Assembly (NCBI RefSeq): GCF_018446385.1
Contig: NC_056002.1
Coordinates: forward strand, 27,824,636-27,888,635
Length of the DNA stretch: 64,000 bases
Origin: Zingiber officinale
Lineage: Eukaryota; Streptophyta; Magnoliopsida; Zingiberales; Zingiberaceae
Direction of reading: 5' to 3'
Notes under the pieces: generated by a model
The model's database searches: none
What the model was told of the DNA's origin: nothing
What the model saw: the letters and a program-made list of their open reading frames with translations, nothing else
Shown here: one piece after another, positions 45,389-57,819 of the stretch
How positions within the stretch are numbered: the stretch's first letter is position 1
Layout: every line of letters starts with the position of its first letter
Program-made: the position numbers and the translations under genes

Positions 45389-46276
45389 ATGTCCTCCGCC
45401 GCAGCCGCCGGAAGTGCTACCGAGAAGCGCTACTTCTGCCACCAGTGCAGCCGGACCTTCACCGCGACCGCCGCCGATGGCACCGGCCTCATCTGCGCCC
45501 ATTGCCATGGCGACTTCGTCGAAGAGTTCGACCTCCCTTACCCCGATTCTAACCCTAACCCTAGCCCCGATCCCGATCCCGACTTGCGCTTCTCCATCGA
45601 CGATTCGGACGCCTTCTCCGCCATACCGTCGCTTCTCTCCGCCCTCATCGACCTCGCCGCTGCTGGCCCCAGTCCCACAGTTGAGAATCCGTCCGACGAC
45701 GTCGACGGTTCGCCGAACAGCCCCGTATCCGTCCTCAGGGGCCTTCTTCAGACCCTTTCCCTCGGACTCCCCGGTGCCCACGAAGGGCGAACCTTCGTGG
45801 GCAACATTGGCGACTATTTCGTTGGCCCGGGGTTGGAGCAGCTGATCCAGCAATTGGCCGAGGACGATCCCAACCGGTACGGCACACCGCCAGCATCCAA
45901 GTATTCCATGGAGTCCCTTCAGGACGTCAAGATCACGGAGGGATTGTTGCGGTCGGACGAGTCCCAGTGCTCGGTTTGTTTGGACTCTTTCGAGACTGGC
46001 GTAATAGGAAAGACGATGCCATGCCGTCACATCTACCACAAGGAATGCATCCTCCCATGGCTCGAGCTGCACAACTCATGCCCTGTTTGTCGATATGAAC
46101 TGCCTACGGATGATCTTGATTATGAACGTCGCAAGTTGCCTCAATTCAATCTAGTTGATCAAGGTACTTCGTCAATCGGGAGTGCTATGGACGGGGAGCC
46201 TGAAGTTGAAGGAAGTTCATCAGTGCAGACTCGGGAGTCTGGTGGTAATGGGGATCCTTTGTCAGAAACCCATTGA
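45389..46276 (+). CDS. RING-H2 E3 ubiquitin ligase with N-terminal zinc ribbon
   Basis: A single-exon 295-residue protein. Residues 15-39 are a zinc ribbon (YFCHQCSRTF, then ICAHC; Cys 17, 20, 36, 39), typical of the plant RING1-like/BCA2-type ligases (zinc_ribbon_9). A Pro/Asp-rich low-complexity stretch follows (PNPSPDPDPDL), then GPGLEQLIQQLAEDDPNRYG, a segment conserved in this class. The RING-H2 domain is complete: C194, C197, C212, H214, H217, C220, C231, C234 (CSVCLDSFETG, CRHIYHKECILPWL, CPVCR). It should bind an E2 and ubiquitinate unknown substrates. The ATG at 45389 leaves the whole zinc ribbon in place. A 316-codon minus-strand frame overlaps it but has no domain and follows from codon bias. 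Confidence 0.93.
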   Translation: MSSAAAAGSATEKRYFCHQCSRTFTATAADGTGLICAHCHGDFVEEFDLPYPDSNPNPSPDPDPDLRFSIDDSDAFSAIPSLLSALIDLAAAGPSPTVENPSDDVDGSPNSPVSVLRGLLQTLSLGLPGAHEGRTFVGNIGDYFVGPGLEQLIQQLAEDDPNRYGTPPASKYSMESLQDVKITEGLLRSDESQCSVCLDSFETGVIGKTMPCRHIYHKECILPWLELHNSCPVCRYELPTDDLDYERRKLPQFNLVDQGTSSIGSAMDGEPEVEGSSSVQTRESGGNGDPLSETH

Positions 46277-46358
46277 TTTGAACGTATGCTTCTTTAGTTT
46301 GAGTTATTATTTGGTTTTCCTTTGCTGTTTTAAGTTTTTCAAGCATTATTTGGATATT

Positions 46359-46793
46359 GTCTCCACATTCATGCCTTGATCTACAATCAAAATGCATAGA
46401 TCTTGCACCTGAAATTCCATCTCCTGCAAAACAATGGTTTATGCATTTGGGGACGTTGCTGTTGGGAGAAACATTAGGCAGATGTGCATTAAGGAGTAAC
46501 ATGAAGTTAGGCTTTTACTAGCAGAATACATTACTTTGACCTACATTTCCCATGATGATGTTACACTCATTTAACTTTTTTATGGTCTCCACATTGATGC
46601 AAAGCATAGATCTTTTTCCTGAAATTGGTCTTTTCAAAACAAAGATTTATACATTTAGGACGTTGCTGTTGGGAGAAACATTAGCAGAAGTGCATAAGGA
46701 GTAATATGAAGTTAGGCTTTGCACTAGTGAATATATCACTTTGACCTACATTTCACATGATGATATCACACTCTTTTTGCTTATTTATGGTGG
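46359..46793. repeat. ~220-bp tandem duplication downstream of the RING gene
   Basis: GTCTCCACATT starts unit 1 near 46359 and unit 2 at 46585. Both contain GCATAGATCTT, GACGTTGCTGTTGGGAGAAA, GAAGTTAGGCTTT and CACTTTGACCTACATTTC in order. Small indels separate the two. It begins 80 bases after the stop codon and probably lies in the 3' UTR, so it may affect transcript ends. Confidence 0.9.
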
Positions 46794-47686
46794 TCTCCCT
46801 GTAAGAAAGAATCAAAAACGATTCACAGCTGTTAATTAGAAAGATCTATGTTGTGATTGTGAGGTATGGTCAGAGAAGTTGTTACTCCTTAATCCACATT
46901 ATGTAATCTTAGAAATCAAGAGCATAATAGAACGGTTGAAGAAGTGTACATTCAAAATTACCAACAGTATTAAAAGATTTTGAAGTTTAAAAAGTTGAGT
47001 TCAAGTTTTAAGGTTTTGAGAAAATGATATTACATAGAGCTATGCATATTTCTTTTCCAATCACATCCTTTGGTGCCATAGATTCTTAGGCTAACAAGCT
47101 TGTATGTGTATGTATATAGGAACAGTGTTTAGTTTGTCCACATGAACACTTGCAATAGAACTATTATCCTACATTTTGTAGACATGTGATGCTAAATGTT
47201 TTGTCCTTCATGCATGGTGTTAAGACAAATTAGCACTTAAAAACTTCTACTATCCATGTGGCGATAGTTCTAGAGAATCCAATAAAAGGTCGTTGAAAAA
47301 TTGGCTCTCGTTGCTGATTAAGGGTTCATCTATTTATTGAGTTACACGGAGCCTTGGTGAGTCCATCAAACTAAAGCTATAGTGTGGCACCTTAAATTTA
47401 ATCCAATTAACCTAGTGGTAAATTTGTATTGTTTTGTAGGTTTATTTATGAGTTAAATATGATTAAGGTGGGTCTAATTACATTGTTCAGGTAAATGAGG
47501 TCCAATAAATCTGAAATTTTGGGATTAGATCTGGATCCCTGGCAACAAGAACTGTGAAATGTGAGCAGAAGAGAGGCAGTATGAATAGAGATCAGAGATG
47601 GACCAGAATAAAAAAAATCCAGTGGAGTAGGAGACCTGAAAAGTTGAAAGGGATGAAATATATTGTTGTGAGAGAGGGTTATTAAA

Positions 47687-47740
<54 letters not shown>

Positions 47741-49829
47741 AAATCAACATAAAGTCCTATAACTTCGGTACCTAATGCAGAACTAAACTCACAGCACAAA
47801 AATTAATAACTTTGATAACCTAATAACTCAAACACTCTGAAGCTAGCATATATATTATCCATGCAAACTTCCTTCATAAGTTAGAAACAGGCCTTGTGAA
47901 ACACAAAATATAATTGACTAGCTAGCTTGATGATGATGTAGGCAAAAACACTTTACTAGTCAATGGCTTTAAGACACAAGTCTTTGGATTGATCACCAAA
48001 GATTGACAGCTGAACCAAAGTTGACATCTCCAAGATAAAGATCTTTAAAAGATGAAATTAGCGAGTACTCGATGACAACTTCCTAAAACTCCTTAAAACT
48101 ATTGATAGCGTGGGATTCTAAAATTTATGAGGGTGATATGTAATTTGTGAGTGGGTGCAAAGTGAAACAATAGAATAGGATTCCATCATTTACTCTTGAA
48201 ATAATCAATTAATTTTGGGAGAGAGCCGGAAGGATGGTATGGCAATTGATGCATTGATATGGAGTAAAACAATAGAATAGGGTTCTATTGTCTACCTTTG
48301 AACTAATGAATTAATATCATAAGAGAGACTAAAATTCTAATATACTATTAAGAGACGAGGATATCTGAGAGAATCTAGTTCAGTTCTGACATCAACTGGG
48401 ATAGAGGATACTAGAGACAACCAACTAGATTTCTCCACTGTATTTTTCTGCTGTCATTGCAAGTTGTGTACCGAATTGTCGAAGGAAGAGTGTTGCTGCC
48501 AAGGATGAAAGAAAAGGTAGGGGAGGATAATGAGGGTTGAGTGATCTTGGTGTTCAGTGACGACAAGGTGATTCATGAAAAAGGATAACAGAAATAGGGA
48601 GTTAGGAATAAATTTAATTGAGAAACAAGTTGAAAAGGAATAATTGGATCAGTGAATTATGAGTGGTACATGTCTATGCACATATTTTTAACTATAAAAC
48701 TACCAATTGTCATTTCATATTGCACCTATACAGGGACTACGTCCCTATTCTTAGAGTGTCTCCTTTGATTAATGTGATATGCAGGTTTGTGGTCCACCCA
48801 CATACAGGAGCAGAATCGAAATTGCTTTTTCGTCACATATACTATCAGAATTCAAGTTACATAGGTGCCACCTTGCTGAAGGTAATCACTAAGCCTCATA
48901 TTATCTGCTCCAAAGTCTCACCTTATATTGCCGAGGTACTTATGTCATAGATATCAATTTAATTAGTTCACATGTAATAACAAAAACAATTTTTACACAT
49001 TGTAAAATTATTTGTGGAACCGACCATTCTAGCTTAAGTCAATGGTAATTTCAATGACATGGATTATACACAACAAATGCAATTATGCATTTCATTAATG
49101 AGAATTTCTACAAATGTATAAAGTTTTTTGGATGGATGTTTGATTATTCTGCAATGTGATCGATCAGAGTAGAGTTATGGTCATCAGGATGCTCGAGAAC
49201 TGACAATTTGGCTTCCTTTCTTTGCGATGACAGTTAACTTTGTTTGCTTACAGTCTAACCAATTCTTCAAATCAGTTTATGGGAGACTTTGAAAGACACG
49301 TTTGCTCTAATATGTAATCATCTGCTAGCTGTACAAGAAACTGTTGGTTCTTGAGTTCTGACTCGTTAAACTGGCTTATGTTAGGAATTGACTGAAATGT
49401 GCTTGGTTAGTTTATCCGTCTTGGGGTGCGCCCTTCAGCCTGATTATTTGGATGGATTAAGTTAAATACGGGACAGGAAGTGGAATGGGGAGGGAACACA
49501 AAAAGAACATTGGTGATTACTACTTTTTCATTTGAAAAGCTTGGTCTTTCTTTTCTCTAGTCCCCTCTTATCTTGCATTCATCCACTCAACCAAACACTC
49601 TCTGAGCATAGCTCATTTACTGATGTTTTCATTAGAACTCATAATGTCACAGAATCTTCTTATGTCGGAGTCTTATCACTGTCATCTACATGTTCACTTG
49701 TCTTGTTTAGTCTATATGATCTGCCGGACTCTTCTTGCTCAAATTTTTTAGATTTTCTCGACCTTTCTAGCTTATGATAGTCATGCTCAATTCATTTTGC
49801 TTGCCTATTTTAACTGTGTTCTTGGTACG
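46794..49829. other. Intergenic DNA with microsatellite and local duplications
   Basis: No gene recognised. An AT microsatellite lies at about 47690-47736. Near 48150-48320 a ~100-bp imperfect tandem copy shares AACAATAGAATAGG and AATTAAT phrases. A 95-codon frame at 48663-48950 has no domain or codon signal I trust. Confidence 0.5.
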
Positions 49830-49994
49830 GTTGATAGTATTGACTCTGTTGATTCACACATGAATACCAGAATTTGATACCAACTGCAGCAGATACTATC
49901 AACTCTGTTGATTCGCACAGAATATTGGAATTTGATACCAACTGATGCAATGGACACTATCGATTCCGTTGATTCACACATGAATACCGGAATT
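49830..49994. repeat. ~61-bp tandem repeat, 2.7 copies
   Basis: Units contain GATAGTATTGACTCTGTTG / GATACTATCAACTCTGTTG followed by GATTCACACATGAATACC and GAATTTGATACCAACTG. On the minus strand each reads TTGGTATCAAATTC, which loosely recalls a copia primer-binding site (TTGGTATCAGAGC). No other retrotransposon feature supports that. Confidence 0.8.
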
Positions 49995-50383
49995 AACACT
50001 TCTACAACCTGCTGATTCGAAAAAGAATACTAGACAATAGAAAAAAAAAATACCTTCTTCCAAGGAGACAATGGTTCAAAATAGAATTAAACAAAATTCC
50101 CCTCAAAACAACTAAACATGATGAATATATATACCACAACCCTAAATATGCAAAAGGCTAAAATACCCTCAAAATCTAACTCAGCAAATATAATAAAAAA
50201 ATACTAAAATTACTCTTTTGTTTCTGCATCATGGTAGCAAAAGGCGAATATGCTCGCCCCCAGCGCCTCCGTTCTTTTGTTTCTGCATCATGCTTCATAT
50301 GGTGGAGAAAATTCACCCTCGAATTTAGAATAACATAGGATGATAGCCACATCTAACATTAATTTGGTAAAATCTACTATTGT

Positions 50384-51640
50384 CAGTTGTTTGACTTTGG
50401 AATTCCTTGTTGATCCACCGATGATCATGACATCGTGGATACTATTCTTGTCCATCTTCGCAGCACTCATGCACTTCTCCACTGTCTCCTTCACTTCTTC
50501 TCATCTACCAACCTTGGGAGTACAAATTCACCATGAGAAGGTGCACTCAAGCTCACTCTCCGGCAGGTTTTCAAAGGCAAGTCACCCGAGCTCAACATCA
50601 CCATGTATCGTTGCTCCATTGAGCAACGTGCACCACGCCTTGCAGTTTGGCTCAAGTGATATCATTTCAATGAACTCAGTAGCCTCTTTTAACATATCTC
50701 TCAAGTAGGAGACATCTTTATGACGTCCATCAACAACATGCAACTCTACCAACGCTAATGCAACTCCTAGAAAGCCAGGTTCAAGTCGTGCCTTCTTAGC
50801 GCCACTAGAACTACTAGCATGAATATCTCCAGCCAACTCGAGAGCTTTTGCAGACTGAGGTATTATTTTCATTGCTTCCCGTGCAGTAAAAAGTATCTCC
50901 TTATTTTGGCAAACTGTGGTTCTGCAGACTCTTTACCAAGACATAATACAAAATTTTGAATCTCAGACAGTGCATTCTTAACTTCCTGATTTAAGAAATG
51001 TTTATCATCATGGAATGAATTGTTCTCCTTTTCAGAATAAATACGGATATTAATAAGCTCATCCATGTCAGTATTGCATGATTGTTTTTCACAAGAAGCA
51101 TCTACTATATTGCTTTCCTTGATGACACAGCTTACAGAGTGCCCAAGCAATTTTTTTCTGTGTCCTGTATAATGTATCTGATATCATCAAGGCCTTTAGC
51201 AGTGTCAATGTCTTGAGGCAGACTCAAAAATAGGAATAATTTTTTACTGCAACTTTGCCAAGGGAGAACCAAGCTCATACTGACCATTTTCTCTTTTTCC
51301 TGACATCAGCATGATTCTGTTTTGGTATTATCTTTGTGGACATCTAATGTACCAACATCAGCATTTTGAGTTTCCACTATATCAAACTCTTGGGAACTAG
51401 TTGTGGCCCTCATGTCCTTGGGCCGAGATGTCAAACAAGCTAATTGCTCCATCTAGGGAAAATCATCCATAAGATCCATATTTGTCTCTTTTTCTGACTT
51501 GAATTCATAAATTGTGATTGATCTAGCAATAATGTTGTTGCCAAAGATTTAGAATAAGTTGTATACATATCAGTTCCATCTTCAGACGTAGAGGTGACGC
51601 TTCGGGGGTTGCATTCATATGGCGATATATTCAATCTTAA
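50384..51640 (-). pseudogene. Chimeric pseudogene: filament-like protein + PPR + Hsp70 fragments
   Basis: Three unrelated host gene pieces lie head to tail on the minus strand. (1) 51640 to about 50930: filament-like plant protein (FPP, DUF869-type) with SVTSTSEDGTD, MDLMDDFPRMEQLACL, and ALSEIQNFVLCLGKESAE; stops and shifts between. (2) About 50700-50486: end of a PPR protein (LKEATEFIEMISLEPN, CTLLNGATIHGDVELG, then a remnant of GR-EEVKE). (3) 50485-50384: Hsp70 ATPase piece ([31 protein letters not shown]). The PPR and Hsp70 parts join directly at 50485/50486 with no spacer. 50700-50900 is unassigned. Such mosaics are typical of gene capture by Helitrons or Pack-MULEs; I could not find the carrier's ends. 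Confidence 0.75.
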
Positions 51641-53389
51641 TCTTTTAATTACTTTCATTAATTTTTGTAGATTTTAAAAGTCTAAATGTATTCAATCTAA
51701 ATTTTTATAAACTCCATAGAAATCTAGTGATATTCAAATTAGATTTTTATAGAGTTGTAAAAAGTCATGTGAGATTCAAACTTGACTTTTTAAAATTATA
51801 TGAAAATTTTTTGATATCCAAACTTTCAATAGATTTTCATAGATTATACAAGATGAGACGTTTTTTTCTCTCCAGAAAACTACAAAATTGAGAGTTTTTA
51901 CCATTAACTTTCAAAGATATATTTTTCATGAAAATTTTTGAATCATTCTTGCCAATTTTGTCCACTGTGACACTGGCCATTTTACCCTTTCGTAGTCATG
52001 TGTTTGTGCTTAAACAGATCCCTCTAGGGTTACAGATATTACTTTAGAAGAAAAATTCAGCCTTGTGCACGTCAAAAAATCTTCGATTTACCTCATTTTT
52101 ACTATTGTTTCGATGTCTAGGGTTCCACGATCAGCTTTGGTTAAGCGGGTTCAACGCTAGGCTGGTGTTTGAAGTCAAAAGTGACTCAGGTTTTAATTCG
52201 ATAGATGGAATCATGATGCATTATTTTGAGAGAATATTTTGGTCATGAGTTTGGATGAAATTCGAAGCGTAGGGAGGGACTCTGAAGGACTGAAAATGGT
52301 GTTGGTCCCTAAGGAAGTTCGGTTAGAGGCGTGGGCAATTAGTGGGAGATCGAAGAAGGATCACCAGGAGGATAATAAGGGAGAGGAGATTGGTTGTTGG
52401 ATTATGTATGTCATTTTTTTTTGTTTCTCGATGAGATGATGAAATCATGTGGTTAACAAGTAAAAAAATTATTAATGGATACAAAATCTTGGATGTTCGT
52501 AGAAAATGTTTGATTAGAATGAGAAAAACCAAAATCTTCACATTTTATTAGGGTCACCATTATTAATTTGTCACAATCGAGCTATAAAAAATTGAATTAA
52601 AAAGGGCTTGTCCTAGGTCAACTATTCCAAAATTGAAATCAAAAGATGAAAGACTAGAACAATAAGCATTGCCAAACCATTAATAAAAAAGTTGCAAAAG
52701 TATTCAAGTTTCCAAGATAAAATGGACATACCGGCCTACTTGTCACATTTTAATTATTTATTTCTTTGTTCAATATGAGAACAATGATGCCCACATTTCA
52801 TTTACTTAATAATTTTCACATAAACATATGTTCCATATTTTGAATTATTAAACAAATCTTACTATACTAGGCATATTGTCACATATGTTAAACATACACT
52901 TAAAATATTATGTCTTCAAAGTGATTAATGAAGTAGAAAATCCAAATAAAAATTACGCTGCTTGTGCATGGCTGAAATATTTATTTTTTTCCCTATTATT
53001 ATTGTTGGGTAGTAAAAACTTAGGGAAACTTCCAGTTGCATATTTAAAAGGCTTTAGAAAAATAATAATAAAAAAGAGAATTATGTCATGTTAACATAAA
53101 ATGTTCAATGATAAGATTGATAGACAATTGATGCATCAAATACTATATTATGAATTAAGCCAATTTGCATTATAAATTGCATGAAATCTGTTTAGATATA
53201 CGTTAATCATTTTCTATACATAAAATATTTGGTAAAATATGTGTAATGACATGTGATTTTGAATGATACATGATTGTAGGTTTGTTGTCTACTGCTTTTC
53301 TAGATTCTTAGATATGCTTATATATTTATTTTCTATCCTATGATTTAAGTTACATTACCAATGGGAGATTTGCAAGCTAGATATAATGT

Positions 53390-55370
53390 ATGGACAATGG
53401 AATAGAACAACGAATTGTTAAAACTCATGGTTGAGGTTGTCATGCAAAGATGACGTGATAGAAGTGGAGTCTTTAGCAAAAAAAAAAAAAAACCATAGAA
53501 ACAAAAATACTGCTAGCTCTAAACATAAAACTTGCAATCTAAAAAACTTTCACACAATATCAAAATCGTTTAAAGTGGTTCAGAACAAAGGTACATCAAC
53601 TATTGTAAGTTTATGCGTCATAACTCTGATTTGGGATGAGATCCTAAGACGACTCTTGAAGAAATATGGAAGGATTATTTTAAGGTTCATAGTTTCTATT
53701 TAAAATAATAAATTTTGCATTTATGATTAGAATTATAACTAGTTTTAACACATGCTATTTTTCATTCTTTGCAGTCTCATCTGAAATATGAATATTATCG
53801 AACAGATACTTTTGAGGATCATGAAGATCTAAGAATTGCAGTTGGAAATGGAATTGTTATAAGAAAATACTCGATAAGACTAGGAGATGACATTGATGTA
53901 AGAACTTTATGTTGGGATATTGACGTCCGCTAGAGGGGATGAATAGCGTCTCACATAAATCATCACTTCCTATGCTTGTTAGTGCACAACGGAAATACAA
54001 AATAAAACTAACAAATAAAAAGCTAAACCTAGAGGCAATAACCAAGACAATCAAACCTCTAACACGTTTATGTAACATGATTCGGAGATCACTTACTCTT
54101 ACTCCACGGCTGTTCGTAAGGTGGATGATCTCAATCCATCGATGGATGATTCCTCAGAGAACTTCCGGCTAACTTGCGTAGCTCCTTGTGGTGGACAAAC
54201 CTCACTACAACTCGTACAAGACCACACTAGATCACTTGAGCATTTCGAGATTCTAATTAGGGTTAACCACCACTAATTTCGTCAACTTTACCCAAGCACC
54301 CCGAGCTCTCTTAAATAGAGCTCAGGAGGAAACACCTAGCTATGTTTCCCGCCACTAGTCGACTGGTCTTTGTGGATTTCGATCGTTACAAGTCAACGGC
54401 TCGATACCAGTCGACTGATGAGAACATCAGTCGACTGCTACAGTAATACTATAGTAATTACTACAGTAACAAAAAAATTTACCCTGAGTACAGTCTTTCA
54501 TACACTTGTCCTTGCCCGCACAACCTAGACATAGTCTTCTAGCCTCCTCCATCAGCCTCTTGTCCCTCGGATGCCTCTCCATCCTTCACATTTTGCCTTC
54601 TGGAGCTTCCTTCGACCTTGTCTTAGCTGTCGTGTCTTCCTTTGCCAAGAGACTCTTCACCTCCAAGACTTCAACCGTTACCAAGTCACACTTGGACTTA
54701 CATTGCCAATACTACATACTTAGACTTACACCGTCAAGACTCCTTTTAGACTTTTCTCTTTTGCCAAGATCACACTTGGACTCTTTTTGTTGTACATATA
54801 TCTTGCACACTCACAATGCATATCAAATATAATAATAAATCTAACTTAAACATTTACTTAAATATGAAAACCTAGAACACCTAGATTGCTCTAACACATT
54901 AGAGGTGGAAGGAAATCGAAGTATTAATTTGTTAGATGATTATGTGTTTGATCACTATACTGGTGAATTCGCGTAAAGTGATAGACAAGAATCTTCATAC
55001 AAGCCTTCATTTTTCGAGGAGTCTGCTCCACCATTACCATCTCAACCCATAAGTTTGAAAGTTCCTCCAACCATTAGAAAACGAGATAGGACCGAGCTTG
55101 AAGGAAAATCAAGTGCATTCAAGAATACTGATGCATATGTTATGTATAGACTCTCTCACACTCTTGAGAAGGTGACTTCTAAAATAGAATCAATAGGGAA
55201 TACAAGTGAAGGGTTGTTGGTATGCTATCAAAGAGGTCTCAAACTTGGATCATCATACTCGATACAAAGTATTTGATTTGCTTAATACCCAATTAAAGGA
55301 GATCGATTTTTTGAAAATGACCATGGAAGAGCGTTTAGGATGGATAGACTATAAAGGAATGATTGAGTGA
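53390..55370 (+). pseudogene. Harbinger ORF1: Myb/SANT-like DNA-binding protein (broken)
   Basis: From 53390 a frame with stops reads as a Myb/SANT-like domain (Myb_DNA-bind_3 type): NNELLKLMVEVVMQ, then FHTISKSFKVVQNK, then a piece ending EEIWKDYFKVHSFYLK near 53700. The domain's second Trp codon is TGA at about 53636. The coding region is split by a solo LTR and resumes at about 55000 with KVPPTIRKRDRTELEGKSSA and a C-terminal helix region ending near 55370 (MTMEERLGWIDYKGMIE). Family partners pair such proteins with the transposase for DNA binding and nuclear import. Confidence 0.7.
53910..54896. mobile_element. Solo LTR-like element (~1.0 kb), copy 2
   Basis: It starts TGTTGGGATATTG, has GAGGGGATGAATAGCG near the start, and ends GATTGCTCTAACA. 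Flanks are CTTTA and CATTA (4 of 5 match). It shares a long collinear core with copy 1: CTACTCCACGGC-like, CCATCGATGGAT, ACGGCTCGATACCAGTCGAC, GTCCCTCGGATG. It sits inside the Harbinger ORF1 region and so is younger than that transposon. Confidence 0.8.
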
Positions 55371-55599
55371 ATTTTTAAAGCATGATTAGTAATGATTTTT
55401 ATTATGTTAAAATTCTATCATATTATTTTAAATTATTTTATGGTGATTGAACTAACAACAATTTCTTGGTTCGGATTATTTATAAATTTACAAGTTTCAA
55501 GTTAATTATCAATTATATCTTGTTTTGGTTATAAGTGGAATGATTTTCATAAATTATTAGAGTTTTTTAATTTTAATTTCTTGTTTGATATCAGGTGGT

Positions 55600-56181
55600 A
55601 CATTTAAATGTCAAACATCAACATGCATAAAGTAGAAGAACAAATGGAATAAGAGGTATTGGAAGAAGAATTAAATGAAACACTTAGGTGTTTGTTTGTG
55701 ACATTTTATAGGATCCTTATATGTGTTGATTGAGCATATAGTTTATATGCATAGTGAACATATCCATCGTCCCTTAAGTAGACGACCAATAGTTTCTAAC
55801 GGATACGATTATATTAATAGAATATTAAAAGAGGATCCAACACACTTTTGAGAAGTTTATAGAATGCATCCTGATGTATTTTTAAAATTGTACAACATCC
55901 TTAGAGAAAAAAAATAGCATTGCAAGATACAAGATACATTTGTATTGAAGAAATGACTATCATGTTTTTACTTGTTGTTGGTCACAATATTCGATATTCT
56001 TTGATTCATAAAATATTTGATCGATCATACTACAATACTAGCCAAAACTTCAACAAGGTGTTGAAAGCATTAAATAGCATTGCAATAGATATGATGATCA
56101 AACCTAAATTTATAATAGCCAAGAGAATAAGGGAAAGTACAAAATTTTTTCTTTACTTTAAAATAAGTAAAGAAATTCTTC

Positions 56182-56215
<34 letters not shown>

Positions 56216-56935
56216 TTGTCATTGTTACAAGATTATATTGGAGTTATTGATGGTAATTAGTTTTTAACAATGGTGCCGAGATATGATACTAATAGTTATC
56301 GTAATCATCATGAAATGATTTTCAAAATATTTTGGCAACTTGTAACTTTGATTTAGAATTCATATATGTGCTCGCTGGATGGAGGGATCTGTCCATGATT
56401 CAAATGTTTTGACAGATGTTTTATCAAGAAATAACAGACTTAAAGTTCTACGAGGTGTATATACTTTGTTCTATATGTCACTTGTTTATTTTATGTTATT
56501 TTATTATAATTTTTTAAAATTGCATATGTTATTTATATTTGGTCATTTGATTTCACAACATGGTTTGATAGGTAAATATTTTTTAGTGGACGGTGGTATC
56601 TAAATCGGGGTCAATTTTTGGCTCCATTTCAAGGTGTGCATTATCATCTCTAGGAATTCACTGGCCAAGATTGTAATCCAGAAAATGAAAAAGAGTTGTT
56701 AAATCTTCGTCACCCAAGAACGTCATTGACAAGATATTTGGAATATTTAAATCACGGTTTGAAATATTCAAAACAGCTCCTCCATTTTCATATATAACAC
56801 AAGTCGAGCTTGTTTTAGCTTACCAGTTGTATAATTTGCTTCGCAAGGAATGTTGTTCTGATGAATTTCCAGTTGAACTAGATAATGAAGTTTCATCATT
56901 CTTGTCGGAACAAGTTTATGATGTTGATTAATTTG
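55600..56935 (+). pseudogene. Harbinger DDE transposase (broken)
   Basis: Segments in shifting frames match plant PIF/Harbinger (ALP1-like, DDE_Tnp_4) transposases in order: HIHRPLSRRPIVSNGYDYI (55760), FLKLYNIL, ALQDTRYICIEEMTIMFLLV (55920-55980), NFNKVLKALNSIAIDMM, IRESTKFFLYFK, then YIGVIDGN (first catalytic Asp region, 56245), LAGWRDLSMIQ / GSVHDSNVLTDVLSRNN (56370-56430), KYFLVDGG, and a distal part read in pieces (NPENEKELLNLRHPR, 56680). A TTA trinucleotide tract of about 10 repeats (56183-56216) interrupts the frame just before the catalytic Asp region. Not functional. Confidence 0.8.
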
Positions 56936-57819
56936 ATCAATTATTTGATACTCAAAAACAACAATGAGCAAATATCAATGCATGGAAAGATATAATAGTG
57001 AATTGAATATGGAGCGATATTCATCATATTAGTAACAATGAACCTTAAATTTCTATAAATTTCTATGAAAAAATTTATAAATATCTATAAAAATTTCGTA
57101 AAAAAATCTATATAACTTTATGAAATTCTTTTCATACCTTTATGAAATTTTATAAAAATCAATCTAACTTCACTTATCATTAAAAGTCAATACATGAAAG
57201 TCAATTAAGAGATTTGATTCTCTTGATTGAATACAATGTCTTAAGTAGAATCGAAAGAGACGTGAGATCTTATGTTGCTCAAAGACAGAAACTACGCTTC
57301 TACACCCCGAAGCCTGCTTGCCATCAGAAGCCTCTGTTTTTAAGAATTTCATTTTTAGAAAATATCAGTTAATTTAATTTTAAAATTTATTATTCGTTTA
57401 AATTAGATAGACGTAATAATTTTTTTTTTTTTTATCAAATCAAATTTTTAGACCGATCAAAATTAAATTGTTATTAAACTGAATCGAATTTTTTAGATTA
57501 TAATTAAAAATTTTGAGTTAATTTAATTTTTGACTACATTAATAATATTTTATTAGTTTAATTTTAATTAAAAATTTTAATTTTAAATCTAAAATATTTA
57601 ATCCGATTCACTTAATTTGATTAGATTTTCATGTATACTCACCTTGCTACAATCTGATCGCTCATTGTTCGTGGGGCCATCGGAAAAATCTTGTTTTTAT
57701 TGGACTTAACCTTGAAGAAAACTTTCGTGGAATTAATTATATATTTTCTTTTACATATGGTAAACGATCATTGGCTCGTCCAATATTTCCATCAATCCGT
57801 CCCGTCCTTTAAAAATGAG

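Larger units (their letters stand above)
51641..57170 (+). mobile_element. Decayed PIF/Harbinger transposon (limits approximate)
   Basis: It encodes both Harbinger proteins on the + strand, a Myb/SANT-like protein and a DDE transposase, both broken. The outer parts are related AT-rich subterminal sequences: ATTAGATTTTTATAGAGTTG near 51740 on the left, and, inverted, TTAGATTGATTTTTATAAAA near 57150 on the right. I could not define exact terminal inverted repeats or the 3-bp target duplication. A ~1 kb solo LTR (53910-54896) splits the Myb gene. 51860-53380 is non-coding or unrecognisable. Confidence 0.6.

Noticed and set aside
45122-46072. 316-codon minus-strand frame opposite the RING gene, longer than the RING frame itself
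   Set aside because: The + strand frame has complete zinc ribbon and RING-H2 motifs. The minus frame is explained by GC-rich codon use.
48663-48950. 95-codon + strand frame as a gene
   Set aside because: No motif, no promoter and AT-rich composition like the surrounding intergenic DNA.
49830-49994. TTGGTATCAAATTC repeats as copia primer-binding sites
   Set aside because: The match to TTGGTATCAGAGC breaks in the critical half, it is repeated, and no LTR lies beside it.
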